A DNA stretch of 64,000 nt from Cordilura impudica (lineage: Eukaryota; Arthropoda; Insecta; Diptera; Scathophagidae): the NCBI GenBank assembly GCA_963682025.1, contig OY821520.1:184848746-184912745 (forward strand). The letters are read 5' to 3'. The position numbers and the translations under genes were made by a program. Shown piece by piece: positions 46,409 through 57,649 of the stretch. The notes below the pieces were generated by a model. That model was not told where the DNA came from, did no database searches, and was given only the letters and a program-made list of their open reading frames with translations. Positions within the stretch are counted from its first letter, which is position 1; the number at the start of each line of letters is the position of its first letter.

Positions 46409-47035
46409 TGTCCCCAGAATACTCCCCTGTATAACTCCGACTTGTATATCTTGTGGTTCTATTTAACTGTGGACTTACGACATGATATAAACCTTTCTAG
46501 AAGCTTGTGAGTATTAAGTGGTAACATGTGTTTAATATTATAGATTAAGGCCTCATGGCAGACTTTGTCGAATGCTTGCGAGACATCAATAAAAAGAACG
46601 GAGCAATGTTTTTTTCCTCAAAGGCCATTCTAGTAACAGTTACTAGCCTATGGGCTAGCTCAGTGGTGCTGTGTTTCTGACTTATAGCTAGGGTTAACTT
46701 ATTTATTACCAGTCTTTCAAAAAGTTTTGGCGTATTTGATAGGAGACTGATTGGTCAATATGACATTGTTACGAGTGAAACTTTCCATTCTAGGGTATAA
46801 TATTCAAGGCGCATGAGAGCATTGAAAATACAGAGAATTATACTTAGAGCTGTACTGGATAGTTCCATAAGCATCTTATTACTGATTTTATCGATCCCTG
46901 GTGCTTTATTTGGATTTAAATCAAATATTGCCTTTTTGACCTCTCGCATTTCAAACCTGAGTGGGGCATTTTTTCCTTGCTGTGGTATTATTGAAGTAGT
47001 ATTAACTTGATATGTTTGGTGTGAAAACAATTCTC
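46409..47035 (-). pseudogene. Jockey-type RT relic, upstream part
   Basis: The minus strand encodes FEMREVKKAIFDLNPNKAPG, IDKISNKMLMELSS, LEYYTLEWKVSLV, then frameshifted FIDVSQAFDKVCHEALIYNI and GVIQGSILG, the RT blocks leading to the active site. The G-V-I-Q-G-S-I-L-G-T block ends exactly where the repeat begins. The YADD block is missing because of a later deletion in the downstream part. Confidence 0.74.
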
Positions 47036-47392
47036 AATATTAAGGTAGTACATAACACGTTGAGTATAGAAGAGTAAAAGCGAAAAGAAACGAGGGAAGT
47101 AGCTGTGGCGATTAGCTAAGTCTGTCCTGTCCTGCGATTTAATACCTTAAATGTAGTCCCGCAGGTGCAAGAGGCAGACAGGCGGTCGGACCGACATCGC
47201 TAAATCGACTCAAAAATTGATTCTGAAATATAAAAATGTTTATATTTTTCAGTGTTGTAATTGACATATGTGTCAGTCGTTATAATGTAAAATATTGTTT
47301 GGTATACAAATTTATTTTTAACCACACTGCACATATGCCTGACTTTAGGTGAATGTGTTAATTAGATAGTCTCAGGTTCAAACCTCATGTCG
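47036..47392. other. unassigned DNA with an old (GTCY)n repeat scrap
   Basis: CAGACAGGCGGTCGGACCGA followed by CATCGCTAAATCGACTC and TTGATTCTG at 47173-47226 matches, with many changes, the DNA around the (GTCY)n tract of the HINE-like family. The rest is unassigned. A GGTTCAAACC word at 47373 is discussed under rejected items. Confidence 0.5.
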
Positions 47393-48382
47393 CACAGTAG
47401 CGCTTGTAGAGCAAGTGAGGTTGCAAAAACAAAACAAAAATATTGAATAAACCTATTTTACAGGTAATTGTCCAAAGATTTCAAATATGCCACTCTTATT
47501 ACAATCAGATTTTTGGTTCAGAAGATATAGCCCTTCAAAGTTGACTGATTTTTAGTGTTCAAAAAACCAGACCATTTTTAGGTAATTTGCTCCGCTTTCA
47601 GATACAGTATCTCGAAAACTAGGTAACGGATCGTCATTATTTTTGATTTTATTGGTAGATTTATTTTTTAAAAAAAGAATAAAAAATTGTACTGTTTGCT
47701 TAGTATGTGTCCAGGTAAATCGATATTTACCAACTATCCATTTTTTCAATATTTCTCAACTTTGATGGAAAATAAAAAAAAACTATAAATTTCTATATTT
47801 GCCATATTTTTAAAATAAGTTCTTTGATTAATCCTTTACCTAATGCAAAAATTTCCAGCTGCCTGTCCTTGTCCCATTTTTAGCTAGAGGTATAATTTTT
47901 AAAAAAGACATGGTTCCAGAAATGTGTTGAATGCATTATTGCACAATTTATGACATATAATCGTGAAAACCCATTCTTATTGTTATTGTTTGGTTCGTTA
48001 TTGTTTAGGTATAAGATTTTTGTTTTTCATTCTGTAATGCTTACCTGAGATGCTCTGCCAAATTCTGCTCCCTGAAGTCATGTGCAGATACAATTAATGA
48101 TATATAACCGTGAAAACCCATTCTTATTGTTATGGAATAAATATGAATATGGAATCTCACCATTGCACGCAAGAATAAGGTGTATGGAGTTCTTATTAAA
48201 ATTAGCGTATACGCTTCCACCATAAATAATATTTAAATTGTTTTTGATAATTTCAAATAATCTACACGTTGTTTACTGTTTTGCTTCGAATTAGTAATTA
48301 ATTTCTTTATTGTCTTTTTACTTCTTTATATTATTCTTAACTTTTACATTTTTACATTTTTCAATAATAATAAAATGTCTAT

Positions 48383-48610
48383 GGTCAACAAAATATTGTT
48401 GACCTACATATGGGGCATAGCGTGAGTCGGTATTGCACAATACATTTGCTGCATCGGCAACTGGTTAAACATAAACACCTCCGTATATTAAATACGGTGT
48501 TGACTTTAGCGTAAATTGTCGATACAGCAAATGTTTGTACTTAATTTTATTTTGGACAATGACTTTTAGTCGGCAACTAAAATATTAGTGACCGAAAAAA
48601 GTCATCGTCC
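48383..48610. repeat. cluster of nested palindromes
   Basis: Three hairpins lie within 230 bp: GGTCAACAA...TTGTTGACC (48383-48404), CACCTCCGTAT...ATACGGTG (48476-48499) and GGACAATGACTTTT...AAAAGTCATCGTCC (48554-48610). The second is flanked by CATTTGCTGCATCGGC (48443) and its inverse ending CAGCAAATG (48533). This could be a separate fold-back insertion in the Transib relic. Confidence 0.65.
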
Positions 48611-48674
48611 ACTTTATGAATGTAGTCACGCTACACCACAAGAGGGGAAACACTTTGATGAAAATACATCAAAC

Positions 48675-49162
48675 AAAGATAAGGAAAGGATCAGAAATAA
48701 TCGAATATAAGATACGTTTTTCAAACAAGTTGAACTAAAAGTAGACTTCCCCAAGTACGGATATGGAAACTCAAATGATGGAAACACTTCGAGAAGATTT
48801 TTTGAAAATGATGAGAATGGGAACGATCTTAAATGTTTTAAACTGCAAGGAAAAAGTTGATTCTGAAAAATATTCTCCATATGCTTCGAAAACTGCATCA
48901 CTTTTAGCAGAATTATATCCACAGAAAAAGTTGAACTCAACAGTTCATAAATATGAATGAAAATTAATATCAGACTTTGCCAAGTGGAGAGGTTTCTGAA
49001 GAAGCACAGGAGTCCCTAAACAAATGTTATAAAAAATATAGATTGCTGAACACTTTCAAATCATCAAGGCTGAGACAAAATGAGGACCTCATCAACATGT
49101 TACCAGCATCTTCCCATCCACTTATTTCATCACTGCGGCATGTAAATTCACGAAAAGAGTAA
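48675..49162 (+). pseudogene. Transib (RAG1-related) transposase, C-terminal relic
   Basis: In three frames it encodes KVDFPKYGYGNSNDGNTSRR then FFEN, a YASKTASLLAELYP block, and LPSGEVSEEAQESLNK followed by EDLINMLPASSHPLISSLR. The GYG.TNDGNTARRFF and SEEAQEARNK signatures are those I associate with Transib transposases. The latter lies where the third catalytic acid of the related RAG1 recombinase falls. At least two frameshifts and a missing N-terminal two thirds make it inactive. Confidence 0.66.
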
Positions 49163-49554
49163 GAAAATAATTATAGTTCAGACGCTATTAGTCTTTTAGA
49201 TATACTTTCTTATACGGATTGTAAGAAACATTTTACAAAAAATTAAAAAAAAAAAATTTTTTATATCTTTTCTGGAAACTTTTTAAATCATAAAAGCCTT
49301 TAAAAGGAAACAATAAAAATCAAAAATTTAAAAAAATATTTTATTTTACTTACCATAAAATTGGTTTTTGCACAAATTTCAAGTTTTCGAACCAATAATT
49401 AGGCACATAAAAAGCGTAGAACCCTTTTTAAACACTCATTTCATAGCTTGATCAATTTTATATCATATGCCTTTTACATTTTTTGATTGTCTTATTTGGT
49501 TCAAAAGTTATGATTTTTGCAACGAAAAAACTCAAACGGTGCCACTGTGCGTCG

Positions 49555-50216
49555 GCCGTTATTCATTTTTCAGGTGGAAGCAATAAAATGTATTGTGATA
49601 TGAACATTAATACAATGTTTAATATAGTTAATGATAAGGCTTATTGGTAGATATAGATCTGATTAAAAAAATTAAGAGATCGGTTAGAATTTTTAGAAAA
49701 AAAATATCGAGGATTTTATATTAAAAATTATTCATTATATATACAACATCTATTAATAGATCATACAATATTTTTTATAGTTTTTCACTTAGTTCGGTGT
49801 TGATTATTACGGTAAACTTTCTTCAGAAGAGTTATTCGAAATGTTGGAAGCTATGGTTTGTGACATTCAAATTTTATTTTCTTTATCAAAAAATGATTAA
49901 CGCTATAAAACCAAATACTTAAATACAAAAATAATTTATCCAAGCAAAGAAAAAGTGAAATCATTCTAAAAGAAACATATTTTGATTGCTTCCAAACGAA
50001 AAACTTCTTTGGGAGTAATTTTAAATAACTTGCAAAGAGATGTTAATATAAAGCTGTTATGAAAAAACTGCACTTTCAAATCCAAATAATATGATATAGA
50101 AATTGATAGTATGCAAAATAATGTTGGAAATTGGAAATATATATTGAAAAATCAAAAAAAAATAAAAAAATAAGGAAAAATTTAATTAAACAATGTTTAA
50201 TAAAAAAATAAAAAAT
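49555..50216. other. unassigned AT-rich DNA
   Basis: No recognised gene or transposon end. It is composed mainly of A/T runs. Confidence 0.4.
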
Positions 50217-51255
50217 AGGTAAGAAAATTATAGTCAGTCTAGACCAGCTATACGATACCCTATACCATGCCCTTGGAGATCCTATCTCTTGTGTCTAACC
50301 AACTAGATAAAGAAAATAAGCATAAACCAAATTTGAGTGGCATTGTTATGAATTTTTTTGCCTTCGGATATGAAAAAGTTCATATCGGATGCTATATCTA
50401 TATGGGGAGTAGATAGAAAAATGGTCCGATCCTGACCATATTTGGTATAGTCACTTATTTTAGTCTAAAATATACACAAACCAAATTTGAGAAAAATCTG
50501 AGCAATTTTTGTGTTTTAATAGATTTAATTGAAGACCGGGAAGCAGCTCTATATGGGGCCTATGACTAAGAATTGTCCTTTAGGAATTATTTTTGGACTA
50601 CTGATTAATGGATATAATAAACACATACAAGCCCAATATGACCGAGATGTATATGATAATTTGGATCATATGGCAATATAAGTCGATTTCATAGGTGTAA
50701 TTTGTATGGGAACTATGTCTGAATATGGACCGAAATTCACCAATTTCAATAGCATTCATAATATGGCTTTTATGGCAAATTTCATTAAAATATATTCATA
50801 TCTGCGACCGGTGTTTGTTTTTGGTAGGCTTAAGTGAGGATCGGGAATTGGATTCATATGTGGGTCATGACTAACAATTGTCCTATTTTTTAATACTGAC
50901 AAATAACATACAATAAACATACACAAAGCCTATTTAACCGAGTTCTATATGATAATTTGGATATTATGACAATTTAAGTCGATCTCATAGGGGTCATTTG
51001 TATGGGGACTAGGTCTGAACATGAACCTTATTTTGACCAATTTCAACGGAGTTCATCCCATGGCCGATAGAAACTCTAAATTTCATCAAAATATATTCAT
51101 ATTTGCGATCTCTGGTTTGATTACAAGGTTTACATGGAAAACAAACGGACGGACGGACGGACAGACGGACATTGCTCAATCGACCCAGAGAGCGATTCTT
51201 AGTCGATCGGTGTAATAAAAGATGGGTCTGGGTCTCCTGATCACATAGTGGTATT
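50217..51255 (-). mobile_element. HINE/DINE-1-like repeat, composite of two partial copies
   Basis: The first part, from about 50217 (inverse of CTTACC) to about 50806, is a 3' two thirds with a slightly damaged palindrome. At about 50817 the sequence returns to the inner region (GAGGATCGGGAATTGGATTC) and runs again to the 5' half with (GACG)n at 51145-51170 and a decayed 5' end near 51255. The inner region is therefore present twice in tandem in one orientation, through duplication or one copy inserting into another. Confidence 0.8.
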
Positions 51256-52065
51256 GGATAAGTTACTATTGGGCGAAAATTTGCTGATATTAATGGAGTA
51301 AGCACAAATTTCGACTTAATTAAAGCTTATAAGTATAGGGAATGGAAACGAAAAATTTGTATCAAAAACTAGAAGTTTAAATAAAAAAAAAGTACCATAA
51401 AATATGCATGAAAATGGTTTTCAAAAATATATATTTTGCTTGGTTCTGATCAAAATTGTGTCGACATCCGGATCCAAGAATGACATCTATTTCACTTCTG
51501 TGGATACTCTATTTTCCCTGCGATATTTTATGATTCTTTATTGTTTATTATAAAATTAGCTTATTCAAAATTTTTGTCGAAAATGCGACAAAAACATGAA
51601 TTTTGGGATTTAATATGTTCGCAAAGCTTTTAGTCTGGAACATTCCTTACAACTTCTCTAAAGAGTTCTTAGAACAAAAGTTTTAGAAAAATTACTTGAA
51701 AATTAAAGATATACGAAAGTGCACAACCGAAAAACTGCCCAAAATAAGAAATAAGCTTCAAATTATAAACACTGTGCTTATCAAAATAGTAAAAAAAAAA
51801 AAAAAAAACTTAATCTTCCTATTGGGAAAAGTCGAATAACATAAAATTTGTAAAAAGATTCAATTACTTAATAGAAAAAAATCTACGAAAGCCTCCTTCA
51901 ACATCAGTTCATAAAACACGTAGACTAGACTAGTCTAGACTACTGGCTAGACTAGTCTAGACTACTGAGTGCCAAAATTGAATATTTCCTGAAGGAAAAT
52001 AATTGAATCTGGATGGCATGGTTGAGCACAGTTACAACTGGCATGATTTGAAGTAGCCAAACGCC
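51256..52065. other. unassigned DNA with a CTAGACTAGTCTAG repeat
   Basis: At 51923-51967 the palindromic word CTAGACTAGTCTAGACTACT occurs twice, separated by GG. Otherwise no recognised feature. The last 150 bases may be the upstream part of the Tc1 relic. Confidence 0.45.
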
Positions 52066-52500
52066 CCTAAATTGAGCAGAAAATAGTATTATGTTTTTTA
52101 GTGGTTTCAGCTTCCACGGCAAGCTAAAGTTATGATTTATTTTCTCATAAATGAATTCCGAAATTTAGGAACTGTAGACGATATATTTTTCGATAAATCG
52201 AAAAAAACTATGGAGAAAATTTTTCTTCCAACAGGATAACGCAAGTTTCCATTCTTCCAAGTTAACAGAAACCTTTACTTCATCGGTTTCAATCCCAATT
52301 CTAGGCTAGCCTACGAGAAGTCCCGTCGTTATATTATTGTTAATGTATGTACAATGCTATCAAGAATGGTTTTTGAAAAACGGCCAGCAATACAACACCG
52401 TAACGATATAGAATGGCTAAATATTGAGTTTAGCCTACTTCAAAAACTTCTGGAATAAATTTCGAGTCGGTTGTTTGCTGTTACACAAATTTGATTAGGA
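52066..52500 (+). pseudogene. Tc1-like transposase relic
   Basis: Frameshifted pieces encode SIMFFSGFSFHGKLKL (from the VMVWGCFS block), MNSEI, FFQQDNASFHSSKLTETF containing the second catalytic Asp in the usual QQDNA motif, and a C-terminal KNGQQYNTV / LLQKLLE block. Order and spacing match Tc1 transposases. The third catalytic block (SPDLNPIE) is not recognisable. Ends were not found. Confidence 0.68.
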
Positions 52501-53081
52501 ATGACTAAATTTTTTTACATATTAATTATGTTAATTTTTTTCCTATAGACATTCAAAAGTTTTGATTTTTATAAAGTGCGTCTAATTAAATTTCAAATTA
52601 TTTTTTAAGTTTTTCGTTATAACTTTGGTTTTTGTGTAGTGTTAAAAACTGAAGTTGTGTTTTCCTTTAATTTATAAACAAATTATTTGGTAACAGAAAA
52701 ACTAAATCAATTTATTTAATTTTAGTCAATAATGCCCAAACAAAATATGCGACTATTAAAATTTCGCTTACTTTATAGTTTGAGACTAAAAATTCATTAT
52801 ACTGTAAATTGTAGATAGCGCGTTTATGACCTGAATATGATTTATTTTTCTCTAGCACACAATATTGATGATTTATATCAAAGAAGAAGAAACTATAACA
52901 AAAGCCAAAACCAGTTACACTTCGGACATAACCTTACCTCATAGTGAAGTTTCGAAGGACCTTCACTTCCCTTTAACGTTTTACAACTTTGAGTTGGAAA
53001 CACCGTTTTATTTCACATCCGCTTTAACAGCTGATAGTTGCTTTTGATTTAGTTTGGTGTACCATTTTATTGTGAATAGAC
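52501..53081. other. unassigned AT-rich DNA
   Basis: Probably the 3' flank of the Tc1 relic and the 5' flank of the next mariner relic. No confident terminal repeat was found. Confidence 0.4.
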
Positions 53082-53812
53082 TTGGATGAGAGTAACGCCC
53101 GCAAATTGTTAAAATTTTCTATCAAAATAATGGTTCTGTTCGTCAAACTTATCGTTCACCGATTTTATGGTACTTATAATCGTCTGTCAGAGTGGCTAAT
53201 TCCAATAATTATGGATCGTTTTCATACCATGTTTACTCTTATTTATAATATAGCAAATAGTGCGCTCTGAATAAGCTGTAGCCGCTGCACAGCAAAGCAT
53301 TGAAGAAGAACACCATCGATTAAATCGGTGCCGTTCTCAGCAAATGGGGATGTGTACATCCATTTTGTGGAATATTTTAAGAAAGTATCTTAGTTTAAGA
53401 GCTTTTAGGGTTCAATTTGTGCAAGCAATAAAGCCAAACGATCATCGCGTCGCCAATTCGGCCAATGGGCTGAAGCACAAATTGATATTGACTTGGATTT
53501 TCCATACAATATTTTGTTCAGCGATTAAGCACATTTTTGGTAGAATGGGTACGAAAATAAGATAAATTTTCACATTTGGAGGGAAGATAATCCACAAGCT
53601 TTTGTCCAAACAATTATATCCAAAGAAAATTACTCTTGGTGTGCTTTAGGGGCCGGCGGAGTCATTAGTCCATATGTCTTCAAAAACGATGATTGGCAGA
53701 ATGTTACTATCAACGGTAAACGGTATAAAGAAATGATTACAATTTTTTTCTTAGCACAATTAGCTAGCATTAATCTTGCCGACATGTGGTTGCAACAGGA
53801 CGGAGCCATGAA
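53082..53812 (+). pseudogene. mariner (DD41D-like) transposase relic, N-terminal two thirds
   Basis: Frameshifted sequence encodes SNARKLLKF, FYGTYNRLSEW and DRFHTMFTLI, close in kind to the HTH region of the intact mariner at 39219-40304. Then come EEHHRLNRCRSQQMGMC, VQAIKPNDH, GAGGVISPYVFKNDDWQNV and LADMWLQQDGA, ending at the second catalytic Asp. The rest of the transposase is at 55291-55485, so a retrotransposon relic separates them. Confidence 0.76.
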
Positions 53813-55290
53813 TAACTTTACGTAATTGTCCTCTCAATTGACCACTAAAAAATATCAACAAGCTTCTTGGCAACTTCGCCAACTACATGAACCAACAGCT
53901 AAACCAAAATCACCACTGTCTAACGCTATTCATCGACTTTAGCAAAGCCTTCGATACTCTATCGCATAGGAATGCTGGAGAGAATAGGAATTCGTGGGAG
54001 ATGTCTCGAATGGTTTAAAAGTTACCTCACAGTCAGGAGATATCACGTAAAAGTAAATAATACACTAAGTGAAGAGACAATTTCAGAGTACGGGGTACCA
54101 CAAGGTTCAAAATTAGGCCCCATTCTCTACATATTCTAATGAGCTTATTAACACATTAACTAGTAAAACATTTGCTTATATAGACGATACTGCTATCGTA
54201 GTCGCTCATAAGAATTTAGAAACTGCCACAAAAACAATGCAACACCAACTCGATATCGCCATTAAATGGTGCCACGATCACGGGTTAAGACACTTATTAT
54301 TTGAAAATATAAATCTAAAATTTCACTCTACACAATGCCTACACAAAAATAAAATTAATAATTTTAATTATGATGAGGACCAATGCACCACATCGATCGA
54401 AATGGTCAAGAACTACAAATACCTCGGTGTATACGTTGATCGAAACTTCAAATGGAAAATGCATATAAAAGAAATCCGCAAGAAATTGAGAAAAGCTGCG
54501 TATATACGACATCATTTAAGTTACTGTTCAAACAAAATGGTGCTCAGAGAAGCCTATTTTTCGTTGGTCGAATCATATGTTCGCCATGGCATATGGGCAT
54601 GGGGTAACTCAACGGATTGGAAAAAGCTACAACAATCACAAAACCAGATTTTAAAAATATTAAAAAACAATTCACCAATGTATCCAACAACTAACACTAC
54701 ATCAATAAACGTCATCAATAACCAAAATACTGCACTCTACAATAACTCTACATGATATGCATCAACTAATACGAGTACAAATACAATTACTCACACAGCC
54801 AACATAAACAATACAACAAACAATATTAATAACATCAATATAAATAACAATATCGCAAAGGAACTTAGAATTCTAGGTGTCAATGGTATATTTTTTACAA
54901 ACACTGGCCATAGAATTCTCCAACGATTCTAGATTTATTAAAAAAACACACCACAATTACCGAACTCGCCTTTATTTTGAAGGAATATACCAAGTACAGA
55001 AACACAACAACAACTATGGAAAAAACAACCTAGCATTTATACTCCCAACAACATTCAATAAATTGCCACTTAAAATTTTAAACAATACATAAACTTTAAC
55101 AAAAGAAAAAAAATTATTCAAAAATTTTTTTATCAACCAGCAATAAATGCTCTAAAATGTTAGTGTTAATCATATTATATATTTATCCACGACCTGCAGA
55201 CAAGCCTATAACGGCTTCGCAAGGTCAATAATGTAAAATGAATTTATGATCTCTGAAATAAATATAATATACATATATATAAAAAATAAA
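53813..55290 (+). pseudogene. non-LTR retrotransposon relic with YIDD box
   Basis: A 5'-truncated copy beginning in the RT: HCLTLFIDFSKAFDTLSH, IGIRGRCLEWFKSYL, a frameshifted YGVPQGSKLGPILY, and TFAYIDDTAIVVAH at about 54168-54210, where the usual Ala of Y-A-D-D is Ile. The frame 54237-54755 then gives IEMVKNYKYLGVYVDRNFKW and SLVESYVRHGIWAWG, followed by an Asn/Thr-rich stretch, and 54877-55092 ends it (RLYFEGIYQVQKHNNNYGKN). The 3' UTR has a hairpin at 55191-55226 (GACCTGC...GCAAGGTC) and ends in AATAAA-rich DNA. It interrupts a mariner gene. Clade uncertain. Confidence 0.76.
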
Positions 55291-55485
55291 GATCGGATGA
55301 CTTATTGGATTATTTTCATTGTGTTTATGTAAAGTCACTCGTCTAAGCCGATAAACCAAAGAAAATTGAACATTTGGAATTCAACATTCGACGAGTTATT
55401 GCTGAAATAGGGCGGCAAATGCTGTGAAAAGTGAGTCGTGGTGGCCACATGGTCCAAATCATATTTTAACACTAATTTTGTGTTA
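55291..55485 (+). pseudogene. mariner (DD41D-like) transposase relic, C-terminus
   Basis: Reads RSDDLLDYF (the third catalytic block), YVKSLV, ADKPKKIEHLEFNIRRVIAE and SRGGHMVQIIF, corresponding to the end of the intact mariner's protein (SCDLTPLDYF ... SRGQHLNEIIF). About 30 residues between the second and third catalytic acids are missing at the junction with the retrotransposon relic. Confidence 0.75.
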
Positions 55486-57044
55486 CCTGGGACCTCTTAT
55501 TGTTACGTCTATATAAACTAACTTGAAAAACTAATGTCTTATTAAACATTTACATTTTTGCCTCTCCTAGTTTTTTTTTCATAATCGCCAGCTCAAAACA
55601 TTTACAACACTACACCAAAAGAAGTTTACCAAAAAAAAAAAAAAAATGTATGGAGAAAAAAGATTAAGGTGCTTATGACTTTTTTATAATAGAAATCATG
55701 TTGCTGCTCAAGTGAAATGTAAAGACAAGAGAATATTATATTATACTTAAAATGTCATAAAAATCTGTCAAAAATATTTGGAAGATTGATGATTTAAGAC
55801 AATTTTGCAGATATTTAAAAAAAACTAAAAACATTAAAATATCAGAAGTTATAAAGAAAATGTAATAAATCAAACAATCACATTCAATAATATATTAAAA
55901 TTAAAAAGTTATAAGGGAAATATAAAAAAAAGGAACTGTTCAAAGTGTATTGAATTTCTTCTATAGAAATTATTTTAAAAGTAAACAAAAGCTTTTAATT
56001 TACATACAATAAACTTAATTGGCAACAAGTGTTTGAAATACATTGAAATAAATATATACATACATAAATTTTATTTCAGCAAATTTACATCAATTCTAAA
56101 CAAAACAAATTGTTAACAACATATTGAGGAGCAGCATTGAACTACGAACAAACAACCACCACGTTTTTGGCCACCACCTGCTTACCGTCCATCTCCTTAT
56201 TTTTATGGCTTTATTTTATTTGAAGAATTTAATTTCCTTATTTCTCTTATAAATATGTATGTTAAAATATGCGCATCTATTTTTCAATTACCACCACATT
56301 TTCCAAAGCCCTACATTCGAGCATTAAGAGTATTATTTCTTATTGATCACTTGTACTTAGACAAGTTTTATATTTTGTTTGCTTTTTTTTAACTTTTTTA
56401 TTGAAACACCAGACTGCTTTGTAATATTAGCCATTGCTGTTTTGTTATTCAATTAATCACTTAATTGGCCATTAAGGTGGAGCACCTGTGTTTCAGATGC
56501 TCCATGTTCAATCGTTTAAAGCATTCAGAAGCTTAATTGGCTTTTCAACACAAATAACCGCAATTAAAAGTTGTATATAAATACAAATGTGGACTAAAAC
56601 AGGATGTTTAACTCGATACCATTTAAAGCAATTGAACAAATTTTACCCTTTCCATTTTTCCATTATTTGCATTTATTTACGATCTAGAAAAAATGATTCC
56701 ATTATTAAAGTACATACATATGTGTGAAGCTTATACTGCTGTAGAAGGTTTTGCAAAACGGTCTATAAAAGCGAAGAAATTTGCCATGGCCAAGTAATGC
56801 TATCATATCAATTGACGAAAGTTCATTCACAATGAGCACGAAAACTTATTTAAAGGGATTTTGTTTCAAAGCACTAATAATTATAATGAAATATTTACAT
56901 TTTGGTACAAAGCTCATGTTTAGGGGGAATGAATAGGGTAAAAACTTATTTTGATTTAGTTATTATTTTTTTTTTTTTATATTTCTTCCAAAGTGACAAG
57001 GACAGATTGATTTCAAATGATTTCAATTGAAAATACCTATCTAA
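55486..57044. other. unassigned, possibly unique DNA
   Basis: No transposon or gene recognised. 56100-56700 is less repetitive than surrounding DNA. Poly-A/T runs lie near 55631 and 56967. Confidence 0.4.
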
Positions 57045-57341
57045 AGGTGGAAACACAACTGGGACGAATGACGAATTTCGCACAGCTCGGCGAATTTGTC
57101 GAATTCACATAACAGCTGTAACGTCATTTGAAATTGTTTTTAATTTATAATATGTACATTAAGATTATGACTAATTTTTTACAAAATTTTTACCTATCAC
57201 CACGTGATAGGCAATACTAAATAATAATAAAAATCGTGTTTGCAGGTCATTTTGCCGGAAAAACATTCCACACCAAATGCAGTTTCAAAAAACTCACTGA
57301 ATTTTTTTTTTTTTATTCTTATATTTTTTATTAATTTAATA

Positions 57342-57649
57342 CACTAAAACCTCGATTTGCGTCGTTTCAATTTGCGTCGTTTTCGAAGTTGCGTCGTTCT
57401 TGAATTTTAGTGATTTCAGAGTTGCGTCGTTAAAATTTTTATTTGCGTCGTAAAATTTTTTATTTGCGTTGCTTGAATTGTGTACAAAGGGGATTTCCCA
57501 TTTAATTCTGTAGGAATGCAAGGAAATGTTTTATTTTAGTACTAATTAACAAAATATTTATGTATAGGAAAATTAATTTCGATTTGCGTCGTTTCGATTT
57601 GCGTCGTCTTTTTTGGGTTCCAATTAACGACGCAGATCGAGGTTTTAGG
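57342..57649. mobile_element. pogo/Tigger-like MITE (308 bp) with TTTGCGTCGT repeats
   Basis: The inverted ends are CACTAAAACCTCGATTTGCG and, inverted, CCTAAAACCTCGATCTGCG, with TA on both sides (57340-57341 and 57650-57651). The CTAAAACCTCGA style of terminus is typical of pogo/Tigger elements. The interior carries about seven TTTGCGTCGT or TTGCGTCGT words, as if the end sequence had been amplified inward. It has no coding capacity. Confidence 0.8.

Larger units (their letters stand above)
47393..49549 (+). mobile_element. Transib-like DNA transposon relic (about 2.2 kb)
   Basis: The right end reads ...CGGTGCCACTGTG, whose inverse CACAGTGG is a typical Transib terminus, followed by CGTCG (49550-49554). 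The left end CACAGTAGC at 47393 is preceded by TGTCG, matching four of five bases. Transib elements make 5-bp GC-rich duplications of the CGWCG type. Inside each end, 26-27 bp in, the word GTTGCAAAAA occurs in matching position. A Transib-type transposase C-terminus lies within. Ends plus coding relic make the assignment reasonably strong, but the left end is decayed. Confidence 0.65.

Noticed and set aside
47340..47400. Possible tRNA or tRNA-derived SINE: GGTTCAAACC resembles a B box
   Set aside because: No A box at the right spacing and no cloverleaf could be drawn; the adjacent CACAGT belongs to the Transib end.
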